A stretch of DNA of 64,000 nucleotides, taken from Artemisia argyi. Lineage: Eukaryota; Streptophyta; Magnoliopsida; Asterales; Asteraceae. The position numbers and the translations under genes are program-made. Positions 53,566-64,000 of this stretch are shown here, piece by piece. The notes below the pieces were generated by a model, which was not told where the DNA came from, did no database searches, and was given only the letters and a program-made list of their open reading frames with translations. Numbering within the stretch: the first letter of the stretch is position 1; each line of letters opens with the position of its first letter. The DNA lies in the NCBI GenBank assembly GCA_030686995.1, contig CM060702.1, forward strand, positions 66,404,440 through 66,468,439. The letters are read 5' to 3'.

Positions 53566-53613
53566 CTTCTTTTGGAAAATCAAAATTTAAAAACATATAC
53601 CACCTATCTCATA

Positions 53614-53757
53614 TGGGAAATTATTTGCACACTCCCACTTTTTATTGGGACACTCCAAAGTGTGCATCAGACAGTTGTACTTTAAATACAATCTGCTTTA
53701 ACTACTTGTACATTAAAGTGTCCCAATAAAAATTGAAAGTGTGCAAATCACATCCCA
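53614..53757. mobile_element. Short foldback MITE
   Basis: The left arm, with TTTGCACACT and CACTTTTTATTGGGACACT, is inverted on the right as AGTGTCCCAATAAAAATTG and AGTGTGCAAA. The outermost pair is TGGGA/TCCCA. A target duplication was not identified. Confidence 0.7.
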
Positions 53758-53941
53758 TCTCATATTCTCGTTAAAAATAAAAAAACTATACTCAAACTTT
53801 TTTGTTGTTGAGCCACTTACATAGCCCAAAGTCCTTTGGCCTCCAGCAAATACTAATAGAGATCTAGTGACTCTTAGTGGTTTGGAAGCCTAGCCCATCT
53901 TTTATTGTTACGGCTAATGACATAAAAATTTTCAATTTTTA

Positions 53942-54236
53942 TTGTTCCGTGTATTATTATTATTATTATTATTATTATTAGAAATTATTTTATTTTATTT
54001 TGTTATAAAAACACAAATTTCTCAAATTTCGACATTTGTGTGTATTTTGTGACCATTTTCTCTTTCATTTTTTCAAATTTTGAATTTTATGACCATTTTG
54101 CTCTTACTTTTTCCAAATTTCAAAGTGTAAAATGTTCATTTTACATGCACGAATAAACACAAAGGTCGAAATTTGAGAAATTTGTGTTTTAATAGTAAAA
54201 AAATAAAATAAAATAAAAAATGACTACACAGAACCA
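53942..54236. mobile_element. Foldback element with an (ATT)n expansion in one arm
   Basis: The inner arms are near-identical inverted repeats of more than 45 bp, including ACACAAATTTCTCAAATTTC (54010-54029) and its inverse at about 54158-54187. The outer parts TTGTTCCGTGTA (left) and the reverse TTGGTTCTGTGTA (right) also match. Between them, only the left arm holds an (ATT)n run (about 53952-53981). Confidence 0.7.
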
Positions 54237-54399
54237 AAAGAATTAACAAATTAAATGCAATTTCAAGTTATTAGCCCTTATTTATATTGTATTATGAAGT
54301 TATGGAATGAGTCAATTAATCATTCACCCTAATGTAGTATCAACCAAAGATCTTAATCCCCTAACCAAACTCTAACACTTAAATGATCCCTAGAATTCA

Positions 54400-54441
<42 letters not shown>

Positions 54442-54659
54442 TATCCCTTAATTGACCTTTTTTTGTATTCAATCAATCATGATTAGTACAACTTCTCCAC
54501 CTGCTTTACCCCTTACTTACTGACAAATTACTTACTGTTAACAACATCACCTCTTTTATACCTGTCAAATTAGATGTTGACAAACTGAATTATTCCTCTT
54601 TGTGTTATTTTTTTTAAGAATCATTTTGAAGGTTTTAAAGTATCAAACACATCAAAGGT
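54237..54659. other. Spacer with (TTA)n tract
   Basis: A TTA run of about 37 bp lies near 54404-54440. No gene is visible. Confidence 0.5.
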
Positions 54660-55007
54660 GAATCATCTAGTGGGGCTGTTGCGGCCCCTCCAACTACTGA
54701 ATTGTTGAAAGCTAACTCCATTCTCAAGTCATGGATTTTCTTAAACCTTTCAGACGCTCTCCAAGAACGTCTCATTGTTGCAGACTTGGAAACTGCTAAG
54801 GATGCTTGGGATCATATTGAGAAAAAAATTATTGACAACAAACACACCAAGACAATTGCTTTAAAGGGGGAACTATGGATGATTCAAATATGCATGATCT
54901 TTTTGTGGATGCTTACTTTAGAAAAATTGAGTTTATCACTACGATTTTGACAAATCTTGGATCTCCTTTGAGCAATGATGATGATGTTACTGTAGGGTTT
55001 TCTTGAT
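54660..55007 (+). pseudogene. Ty1/copia gag fragment
   Basis: The frame encodes ELLKANSILKSWIFLNLSDA, followed by LQERLIVADLETAKDAWDH and KTIALKGEL. After a frame break near 54885 it continues as MHDLFVDAYFRKIEF and ILTNLGSPLSNDDD. This order is the usual N-terminal gag (UBN2-type) of copia elements. No LTR, start or zinc knuckle is present, so it is an isolated relic on the + strand. Confidence 0.85.
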
Positions 55008-56139
55008 TAAATTAAGTTACATGTAATTAAATAATATTAATTTTAGTCATAATTTTATGCCTAAAATTGCATGTCAATAATTCATTGGTTGTAACAATAG
55101 GGCCTGCCGCTTCACAATCCAAATGAGGTAACTCCATATATGTTAGGAACACAATTAGACATAAATTTTAGGCCTCTCAATCATTTTTCCATAATATTAT
55201 GTAACACCCCCAAATTTAAGTTTGTCGCAGCGGAAAAGTAATTTAGGTGTTACGGGGAGGATCGAAGTTTTAACCACATAAAACGGCTTAAAAGAAGCGT
55301 TTTGAAAGTTATTTGCCATTCAAACAATATTTTTGATAAAATATGAACAATTTGATTTAAAATCTTATTAAAAGATAAAAAGTCTTGAAAGAATGACATA
55401 TTTGATTTTTACACCATTTTAATTTATCAGAGTAATAAATGCCCACTCCGTGTCTTGTCCTGCTCCGTTAAATTACCTGAGATACACATGCTTAAAAGTG
55501 TCAACACAAAGGTTGGTGAGTTCATAGAGTTTTATGGAAAATCATTTATTTTGATAGATTTCAGGAATATTTGGTATTGATAAAATACAAACAGTAATGA
55601 AACAAGTATTGAGTATATTGACTATAATCACATATAAATCATATAAATAATCAATCAAATTCAAATAAGGGATCAATAATCCTAACATGAGCCGGAAACT
55701 CATGATACTAATTTAATCAGATATACAATTCAAGTATGGTCAAATTCCTATACAGCTGTATCTAAATATATGTTGAAAACATACATTTCCTTTATAAATA
55801 TTGCCCCAAGCCTCATGACACACAAGCTTAACCAAAAGAGGTGTTTTATCAAATCAATGATAAATTTTGCCCTCTAATAATAGGTGATTTGCCAATTCCT
55901 ATTTGTCTACGAATATAGTGTATCACGACTAATACGACTAACCATTTGCAAATGACATTCCGTCAAGTATTAGTGGGACATGAGGTCAGTCCTTAACAGG
56001 TTTCGAATCTGTTCACTATATTCGCGCCCACTTAACAGTGATTAATGGCTCATGATTGAGGGACTTTATGGTGATAAGGTAACTTAGGCAATATCAAGGT
56101 AATAATGGGATCATTCAGAATAACATCATGTAATCAAGT

Positions 56140-56297
56140 ATCATACCACAGTAATCAGTTTGGGAATATTATCGTTTGAGTATCAGTAATTCAGTTTTAG
56201 TATTTCACCAGTAACACATGTATATCACATACCACAATAATCGAATTGGAAACATTATCATATGAGTATCAGTATTTCAGTCAAGTAATTCATCAGT

Positions 56298-56385
<88 letters not shown>

Positions 56386-56460
56386 ATACCACAATAATCA
56401 AATTGGAAGCATTATCATATGAGTATCAGTATTTCAATTAAGTATTTCATCAGGTATTGT
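56140..56460. repeat. Tandem repeat of about 80 bp in the solo LTR
   Basis: Three units share CATACCACA(G/A)TAATC, then ATTATC(G/A)T(T)TGAGTATCAGTA and a TATTTCA(C/T)CAG-type end: about 56140-56220, 56221-56299 and 56378-56460. A (TA)n tract (56300-56382) has grown at the TATATCAC start of the third unit. Confidence 0.8.
56300..56382. repeat. (TA)n microsatellite
   Basis: A TA run of about 83 bp at the junction of two tandem units in the solo LTR. Confidence 0.97.
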
Positions 56461-59121
56461 ATATATCACATCTTAAATAACAAACCATATTATATAAATA
56501 TCAATTAGGAAATTGATTTGAATTATGTATTTTATTCATATACTTATCAAATTATCAAAGTATATGTAAGCATGTATCTCCCCCAATGAGTTTAAAACAA
56601 TTATTGAAAATGGGGCTATGACCCACCTTGATTGATACGGAAATGATGAAAATTATGGTAGGATGAGATTTATGAGAATGATTATGGAAACGCCTTTGAT
56701 ACGGAACCTGATAAATAAATTTATCTGAGAATATAACCAAATACTATTTGGTAAATACGAACGAATAACGAATAAATATTAACCGTTATGACGAATAGAT
56801 GATGTGCAGTGTAATTGTTATGCCATGCATGATATAATAAAATACTTTATTTAAAATTATCTATCGGAGTTTTACCTTTTTAAACGTAAGTAAAAATATT
56901 AACTTTTGAAATATCGTTATATATATTATTAACGTAAAAATAAATAATATATAAATAAAACGTAGTAAAAATGCATATGACGTGATGGTTGGCGTAAAAT
57001 AGAAAATAAAATAAGAATGTCAAATAGATTATGTTTAGTCCTTGTCCTTTTCCAATTTTTACACTTTTTATACTAACGGCATTAGCGTTACACCGTTAGT
57101 CCTTTTCGTATCTAATTTACAATTATAGTCCACTACTTGTCCAAAATTACAATCTAAGCTTGGAACATCATATAATATCAATTTTTATCCTAAACTTTCT
57201 GTTTTTACAGTTTTAGTCCAAGTTTTTAATGTTTGGCAGTTTTAGTCCTTTTAGGTGTCGTCGCGTTACATTTTTAGTCCAAAATCACAAAAATGATTAT
57301 AAAAATTTTCTAAAAATTTCCGTAGCTTATTAAGTCAATAATAAGCTTATTTTAACTGCTTATTTTATGAAAAGCTTATTTTTTTAGCTTATGGGCCTTA
57401 ATCGAACCAAACAAAAGCCCATTTAGATTTTTAGAGGCGAGGGCATGAAAAATGTTTTGGGCCTGGACTTGGGCTACTTTTGTGATTCTAAAAATGTTTC
57501 ATATGGGCCCAGTGGGCTTATATTTCGTTACTTCTTGTTGGGCCTTAAATAAACCCACACGAAAGTAATTAGTTTTATTAACAAAATAAGTTTTTGAAAA
57601 ACCTTGTGTTTGTCGAATCAAAATGAACTAATTTGGGTGTCGAAACGTGAATATTTTTACAGGTTATATAAATAAAATTGGTAGTTTTCTAGGTGGTCTA
57701 TTAGGTCGAATAATAATATTGGGTGCTCGTTAAGTAATATTTCAATTTATACGTGTGTTTCTTGGGTCACATGGAACGTTTATATATTTGTGAAAAACTT
57801 GAAATTATTTCTAAGTGTTTAATGAAATTTCATACGATGTAGTATGGTTCGAAAATGATTTGATTGATGCATGTAAAGTGAAAATAAACGTGAAGTGTGT
57901 GTGCTACGTGACTCCTAGGCCTTCCAAGATAGAGGCTAGCCACTCGTTGTGTACTATATATAAATATGTATACGTAAAATATATATGAAAGTATATACGA
58001 TTTCTAAAATATACACCTAATGCATGAGAATCGTTTAACGTGTGAAATGAATTTGAATGAGTTGTAAAGGACTTACAACGCTTCCAGGATGCTAGAGGGT
58101 CGAAAGAAATGGAATGAAACACAAGAAACGATCACGTTTGAAGTATAACCCAAACGTTATACGTATATATTAAACCCGATATCCTTTTTCTTGATTCCAA
58201 ACAATATAGCAAACGACTTCTGGTCTTGGAAGAGTAGTTTTTAAGATGAAATAAATATATGAGAGAGTATGAGAATGAGGAGAAGCAAGTGCATGCATGG
58301 AACGTATATATGGTGCCATTTGATACACGTATGTGGGAAAGATTTATTAGAAACCTCATGCACTATTCCATGTCATTAAAACTAGGATTTAGAGTGATTT
58401 TTATATTGCTAGACTATGGAATGTGAGTGCAAGAAATGTGGGAATTGTCTTGGTGATTCATGCTCTATGTCGACCAACAATATTTCTATGTATACAATTT
58501 ACTAAATCGTATACCACTTGAATACAACTGATCCTCTTTGACATTTGAACATAAAATCATCTTAGAATTATTATTTGGAACTCGTAGGAACAAACGGGAA
58601 TCAAAACGGTTAAGATTTGAGTGATTTATGAATCGATTGGGTTGATTATGGTTCGATCACTTTGCCTTTTAAAAACGTATCAAACGTCGTCCAATGAACT
58701 TGGGATTTGACACACTAATATTTGGCTAGGTGGTAAAGGTGCAAAAATATATAGGTGTCGTGTGTAAAAATTTGGAATACGCGAGGCATTTTGGAGCTAG
58801 TTTGGTCGACTTATATGAAATATTTATAATGAAAATGGGTTTAGTTTTTGGGCCGATTGGGCTTAGGAAAGAACTAAGGCCCGTTTGGTTTTTGTAATTA
58901 GTTTGTTAATTAGGATTAATGAATTGTAAATATTTTGTTAATTGTGTCGAGAACTTGTTTTGTTGTTTGGTGAATTTTGCAATATCGTAATCGTGACCAT
59001 TTTAATATACTAAGAAAACTTTAAATTTTCCCATAAAAATGGTGGTTAAAATAATGTCAGAGATTATTTATTTAATTAACTGAAGTTAATTTTATGAATT
59101 TTTGCGAGGTTTTACATATTA

Positions 59122-59920
59122 ATAGATTAATATACGAAAACTATTTAATTACAGACTCTAGCCATAGACCCATGTATATGTTACAATCTTTATTTAACTA
59201 CAAGAATAGTTAGAACACGTGCAGTTTCGATTTGCTCAGTATGATCTCTTGAATACTCGTACAAGGAGGCTGGAGGTATCTATCGGTACTGGTTACGTTA
59301 GGAAACTGCTAGACAGTTGTATTTCGTTGCACTCAGGTGATCCTGGATTACCCATTGGAACCGACCAGCTAAGGGTTTTGGAAACCCTTAGTCAAAGTTG
59401 ACTTGGGGTTTCGACCCCTTTGGGGATTTGATCAGTCGACGAGAGGAGGGGAAAGGGGATAGGTTAGGGTTGTATGTTGGTTTTGTGATTTGTGTAACCC
59501 TAATTGAGTCTAGTTTAGGGATTAACGAATTGTGTGCCAGTTTTCTGAAGAATTGTTTCAAGTTTTGTGATTCTCTGAACAAAAGCATATTTTCTTCTTA
59601 AAGTTTTGATTTCGGATTCATGTTTCTTCTTAATGTTATCAAAAGTAGAAATATTTCGTTGAAGTTTAAAATTTTCAATTTTTAACTCAAGAATTTCTCT
59701 TTATAATACATTAATACTAAGGGCCTTATACTTTTCATCCTATACCATGTCCTTGATTTGTTTCTTTAAGCATGCATTCTTATCTTTTTCTAGTTTAATC
59801 AAGTTAGCATAATTTTGAATTTGAGACTGAATTAATGCATAATTCTGAAGCATAGAAGAATGATCATGGTCAATTGATTCATCATTGCAGTTACTAAGCA
59901 AACAACTCGGCTAGTAGTTA
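59122..59920. other. Stretch without a supported gene
   Basis: Short frames at 59219-59401 and 59398-59601 carry no family features. The part from 59600 is AT-rich and precedes the copia gag relic. Confidence 0.45.
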
Positions 59921-61340
59921 CTAAGCTACCATGAATGACTTATCAAGATCACAAGCAATTTCATTATAATATGCAGTGTTTAAGTCATTGATGAAGGCAT
60001 CATCATTCTCAACATCAGTACCATAGCTTGGGCTTACTTCCTTTGCTTCCTGAACAACGGCTTCATATGCATAAACTTTCTCTAGCTTTGCCATGAATAC
60101 CATGTTTGTATGCAAAATTTCTCCTTCATCATCTATGTCAACCAATAAATCATGCTCATTAGCAGTTAGCATCTGATCTTTTTCCTCGATATCAGCTAAA
60201 AACATCTTCTGTCTAAAGTAAACCTTGTTCCGAAGCTTGCCATTTTGGCATGCTTTAGCAAAATGTCCAGCTTGTCCATAATTATAACACTTAGGTTCAG
60301 CCACTTCCTTAATAACATCATTACTTTCCAACTTAATTCCACCTTGCCTAACTACTTCGCCTCTTAGCTAAGCATCTTGTATTTATTTTTTCATTTTCAG
60401 CAGGTGCTGATGTAGTTCGAAGATTGTTGTTGGTGGGACGCTTGTAAAAGGATTTCTGAATCTGCTTTCTAAGTAATGCTAGTTTTGGACAATCTTGTTC
60501 AATTCAACAGTTGTAAAACCAGGTTTAGTTGCTTCAACTTGAATACTAGATGTTGTTATTGGTGGTGTAGGTGAGAGAGTTTTGTGTTGGTTTTGGTTGA
60601 AATGATGAAACAAGTGCAAGAGGATCATGATGTGGTTGTTGAATCGAATTCTCTTTCTCTATATTTTTTTATCTCTTTCTTGATGTCATTGACTTCAACA
60701 TGGTTATGTTTCAGAAGATCAAATAGATTATTGATGTCCTTCTTGGTGAGATTTTAATTCTGTCTGATTTCAATGGTGAAGTGTCTCTATTCTGGTTGCA
60801 AGTTGGAGAGAAGCATTATGTTATGCTCAGTGTTGGTTCTTTTGAGGTTATGAAGATTCATTTCATTAATTAGCTTATTGAAATGAATGTATGAATCTTT
60901 CAAGATTTCGTCAGGGAGTTGCTTGAAAGATTGGTTGTTCCACAGGTCTAATATTTGTTGTGTTTGAGTTCCTCCTTGCATCAACCTCTATAAAGCTTTC
61001 CAAAAATCATGAGCATTTAGATTACTATCAATGCATTGTAAATCTCATTACTCAACCCAAATAGTATCAGATTCTTAGTCCTAATGTCAGCTTCAAACTA
61101 AGCAAATTCTTCTTGGGTTAAATCATCTTATCTTAAAGTCTTGTTTGTCCAGGGTTGTCGGGATCTTCAATATCTTTCATCGCATAAGGATCTTTCTTTA
61201 TAAAATTAAACAATTTTATTTCTTTGAATCCCATTAGAACATTCATGGACCTCGAGGACCATTGAACATAGTTTCCCCCGATACAACATGGGAGGTCTTG
61301 GATCACTCCCAACAGCCAATGCATTTTTTGTATTAGACAT
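59921..61340 (-). pseudogene. Ty1/copia gag relic
   Basis: The start is ATG at 61340 (MSNTKNALAVGSDPRPPM). GGNYVQWSSRSMNVLMG is the typical copia gag N-terminal block (61270-61220). After several breaks, FNKLINEMNLHNLKR and LLSNLQPE (60900-60787) follow. The zinc knuckle region CYNYGQAGHFAKAC (about 60300-60255) has Tyr where the second Cys is expected. NMVFMAKLEKV then matches the usual post-knuckle segment. The frame ends at 59921 with no protease, integrase or RT after it. The organisation differs from the copia at 1-14 kb, so it is another family. Confidence 0.82.
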
Positions 61341-62401
61341 AATGATTTTGAATATTTGACATGATTTGTTGTTTTGTGAAATTTGCTGTGAAGTATTGTG
61401 TTTTAGTTATGAGTTTATATTTGTTGATTTTGTAATTGTTTAAAGTCTTGTGAAATAAAGTTGATTAAAGTCTCTTAACAATTCACACTAACAAAGTCGT
61501 GAAAGTATATTAATTCAAAGTTTCGCAAGGTGCCAAATTTCGTAACAAATAATTGAACAAGTCTACCAACCAAGTCTCTTAAAAACTAAGTGAGTGTGGA
61601 AAATGTTGTGAGTGAAAGTCTCGTATAAACTCTTGTAACAAAAAGTCTTGCAAACAATCTTTTGTAACAATTAAACTTGAGAAGACTCGCAACAAACTAC
61701 TTTGGAACTCAAAAAGTCTCGTAAGTGATTTTGTGGGTGAAAGTTTCGTAAAAAAAGGTCTCGTAACTTTAGTATCGGAATCAAAGAGGTGATAAATTTT
61801 GCAACAAAACCTTAGTAAGAAGTCTCGTAAGTGAGGCCTAGTAATTTAGGTATCGCAACAAAAATTTTAACATCCTTAAAAAAATCATTAAAGAACAAGT
61901 TTCGCAAACCAGAAGTCTTATAACCCAAACCTTGAGAGAGCTTGCAAAACAAGTCTCTCAAAGTTTAAACCCTAACCTTGCGAAGGTTAACAAACTAAGT
62001 CTTTCAAGTTTGAAACCCTAATTATGCGAAAGTATTTTGCGAGATTTTCAAAATAAGAACTTGTGATACTTTTAAAAACACTTTTAGAAACATAACAAAA
62101 ACACATAAATTTAACCAAAAGCCATCATTTGAACGTAAAACCATTTATGTAATCCGTTAGAAACTATCTCAAATCTCTTAGAATGTTTTTCCAAAAACTT
62201 TTTTGCAATTTAACCACTAAAAATGATTAAACCAAAGATTTACAACACAAAAACATTTCTAGAGAGAGTAACGACTTTAAGACTATAAAAACGTAAGAAT
62301 TTACTTCTAATGACAATCTTAAGCTAAAACTAACACAACGTATCATATTCGGCTCTTTATACAAAATTTTGGTCATTTTTAATCCTAACGTCTACTGATT
62401 T

Positions 62402-62403
<2 letters not shown>
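61341..62403. other. Leader region upstream of the copia gag relic, with AAGTCTCGTAA-like repeats
   Basis: Between about 61490 and 62030 the motif AAGTCTCGTAA or a close variant recurs roughly a dozen times. This probably belongs to the 5' untranslated part or LTR of the minus-strand copia relic. No initiator-Met primer site was found to fix the LTR end. Confidence 0.5.

Positions 62404-62458
<55 letters not shown>
62404..62458. repeat. (GA)n microsatellite
   Basis: A GA run of about 55 bp. In minus sense it is a CT tract downstream of a TATAAATACT box at about 62576-62565, so it may lie in the leader of a copia LTR transcript. Confidence 0.95.
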
Positions 62459-62461
<3 letters not shown>

Positions 62462-63053
62462 GTGTGTACATATCTATCCTAGAGAGAGAAATAAAAGAGA
62501 TGAAGGAGAGTCTCGCAAGATTTGCTATATTGACACACACCTCATTACCTATGAGGTAGGGAGTATTTATACCCTTACAAACCAAATATTGAGATACCTC
62601 TCAACCTATTAGCTTCCCATCACAACTATACAAGTGTTGCGAGGGTAAGGGTCTCTCAACTAACAAAACGTTTACAACATATGCCCTATCTATTACATAA
62701 ATTACATAGAAGTCCTCGCACTAATAATTTACACTTTTATGCTCTAAGACAATCTCTATTGACTAGAAGACCATTTATGCAATATGGAGAGAGATTGCTG
62801 ATATACCTTTTCTTAATGTTGTGCTGCTCATAGTTTAGATAGTTGGAATTTAGAGAATATTACCCTTCTATTTCTTAAAATCTTGTTTAATATGTAGCTA
62901 ATGCTCTAGTCAGTGTTGACAATTAACACTTGGACGAACTAAGGCTACTTGTAGTCAATGCTTCGGTCAAGCATGATGGTATCAGTGCCGTAGCTTAACG
63001 AATGAAGGCCTTGTGCATAATTTTATAGGATAACTAAATACGATGGTCAATAT
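62459..63053. other. Probable LTR remnant (minus) and spacer
   Basis: In minus sense TATAAATACTCC (about 62576-62565) resembles an LTR core promoter. No gene is visible. Confidence 0.4.
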
Positions 63054-63590
63054 TGTTGGAAATATTGGTCAAAAGTTTGAATGACAATTGATTATGTCAT
63101 TTAAAAATACTAATGTGGATTAAGAATAAAATTAATGTATGGTTAATTTTTATTTATGTGACATTAGTAAGATTAATTTTGTTAATTAATGTGACCCTTT
63201 TTCCTTGATCCCCTCTCCCTTTAAATGAGAGCTTTTCTCATTTGTCTAAACACACAGATATAAACACAACTCTTAACTCCTCTCCTTTTGTTACCATTCA
63301 TCTTTCTTGTGTATCCGGTTTGTAATAGAGGGAAGGCACGGTTTTGGTTCGCCTTGCTAACCCGTTTGTGCTAACGGAGTTATCCGTTGTTGTTGTATCA
63401 TGGGAGATAGACGTTCACGATTCTCAAGCACAATGGAGAGGACAAATATGTATTATGGAAACTGTGTTCATCACAGGCCTCAACATTTTCTTTGTGTTTT
63501 TGAGTCTCAATAATCAAAAGAATTATGGTATCGCCTTTTACGCTTCATGTTCTATATTATTTTTTATTTATCTCTAATAGCAATACACAT
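63054..63590 (+). repeat. Probable copia-type LTR
   Basis: It begins TGTTGGAAATATTGGTCAA, a common copia LTR start. CTCATTTGTCTAAACACAC follows, and later ATGGGAGATAGACGTTCACG (63399-63418), a block seen in copia LTRs with a U5 of this kind. The right end is uncertain and no primer site follows. The 77-codon frame inside (63344-63577) is part of the LTR. Confidence 0.5.
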
Positions 63591-64000
63591 ATAGACTACA
63601 ATCTTAAGACAGATTCTTGTTTTGCTATTTGAGGCGGATATGAAATAAGAAAAGCATAGTTGATTTAGAACATGTTTTGAAGGGGAAAAAAAACGGCTAA
63701 TAACTGTTTTTGTTTTAGGTCCATGTTACATAATGGATATCTTAATTGTTTTTTAAGTGATAATATTGATAACAAATTACATGTTAGTAGTTTCATGTTG
63801 GACGATTTATATATTAGAAAATATATGAAATATGGAAGCTTTTTAAATTGAAAAATGGATAGATAAGTTTGGAGATAGAACGACAACCAATTATTGTTTT
63901 ATCAATTAGGTGATTGCTTGAATACTCCTGTTTACTAGAGCCGCATGCTTAATTTTATGAAGCCTTGAGGATAGTTTTTAAAATTGTATGGATACTATCG
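63591..64000. other. AT-rich end of window
   Basis: No gene or repeat that I can support. Confidence 0.5.

Larger units (their letters stand above)
55200..59116 (+). repeat. Solo LTR of TGTAACACC-type retrotransposon
   Basis: It is 3917 bp, starting TGTAACACCCCCAAATTTAA and ending GCGAGGTTTTACA, flanked by the 5 bp duplication TATTA (55195-55199 and 59117-59121). With no internal region and one target duplication it is a solo LTR, formed by recombination between two LTRs. The family is shared with 13954-25427. It contains degenerate tandem units at 56140-56460 with a (TA)n expansion, and the 57050-57300 part has repeated TTTTAGTCC motifs. Small minus-strand frames inside are not genes. Such LTRs belong, as far as I recall, to Ty3/gypsy elements. 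Confidence 0.85.

Noticed and set aside
62977..62988. Copia primer site TGGTATCAGTGC on the + strand
   Set aside because: No LTR end precedes it and a new LTR-like start follows only 66 nt later.

Overview
This is a 64 kb piece of a plant nuclear genome. The evidence is intron-rich genes with GT-AG junctions, LTR retrotransposons of several families, MITEs, a tRNA-type SINE and long (TA)n tracts. The gag-protease elements resemble, from memory, copies that are common in Asteraceae such as Tanacetum, so an Asteraceae eudicot is my best guess; the sequence does not prove it.

Only two host genes are visible. A SMARCAL1/CHR18-type SNF2 DNA-annealing helicase lies on the + strand (28661-45158; 24 coding exons, 720 aa). 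A DGAT3-type soluble [2Fe-2S] diacylglycerol acyltransferase lies convergently on the - strand (46701-48227; 2 exons, with an apparent 1-nt frameshift). In Arabidopsis the same two genes are adjacent (At1g48310 and At1g48300), so this looks like conserved microsynteny.

Left third (1-25.5 kb): nested retrotransposons. A Ty1/copia element in minus orientation (5' LTR 11568-13953, internal part 11567-1198) has lost gag and protease by internal deletion and carries decayed integrase, RT and RNase H. Its reading frame is split by a Ty3/gypsy-like gag-protease-only element (2830-10420, target duplication GTATC). A second copy of that family (15822-23606, target duplication ATAAG) sits inside a long TGTAACACC-type LTR in minus orientation. 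A fragment of the copia LTR follows at 25.4 kb.

Middle (25.5-48.3 kb): a tandem pair of decayed Myb/NAM-associated (PIF-Harbinger ORF1-like) pseudogenes, then CHR18 and DGAT3. CHR18 introns hold an hAT element, a foldback element, a SINE with target duplications, and a pure (ATT)n array of about 1.46 kb (about 486 units). Its last exon carries a recent in-frame duplication that doubles a PIP-box-like motif.

Right third (48.3-64 kb): AT-rich intergenic DNA with a Stowaway-like MITE, a small Helitron-like element, an hAT MITE built of CGGGTTAT repeats, two inverted-repeat elements each bracketed by (TA)n, two further foldbacks, a copia gag fragment, a 3.9 kb solo LTR (target duplication TATTA), a decayed copia gag on the minus strand and the start of another copia-type LTR.
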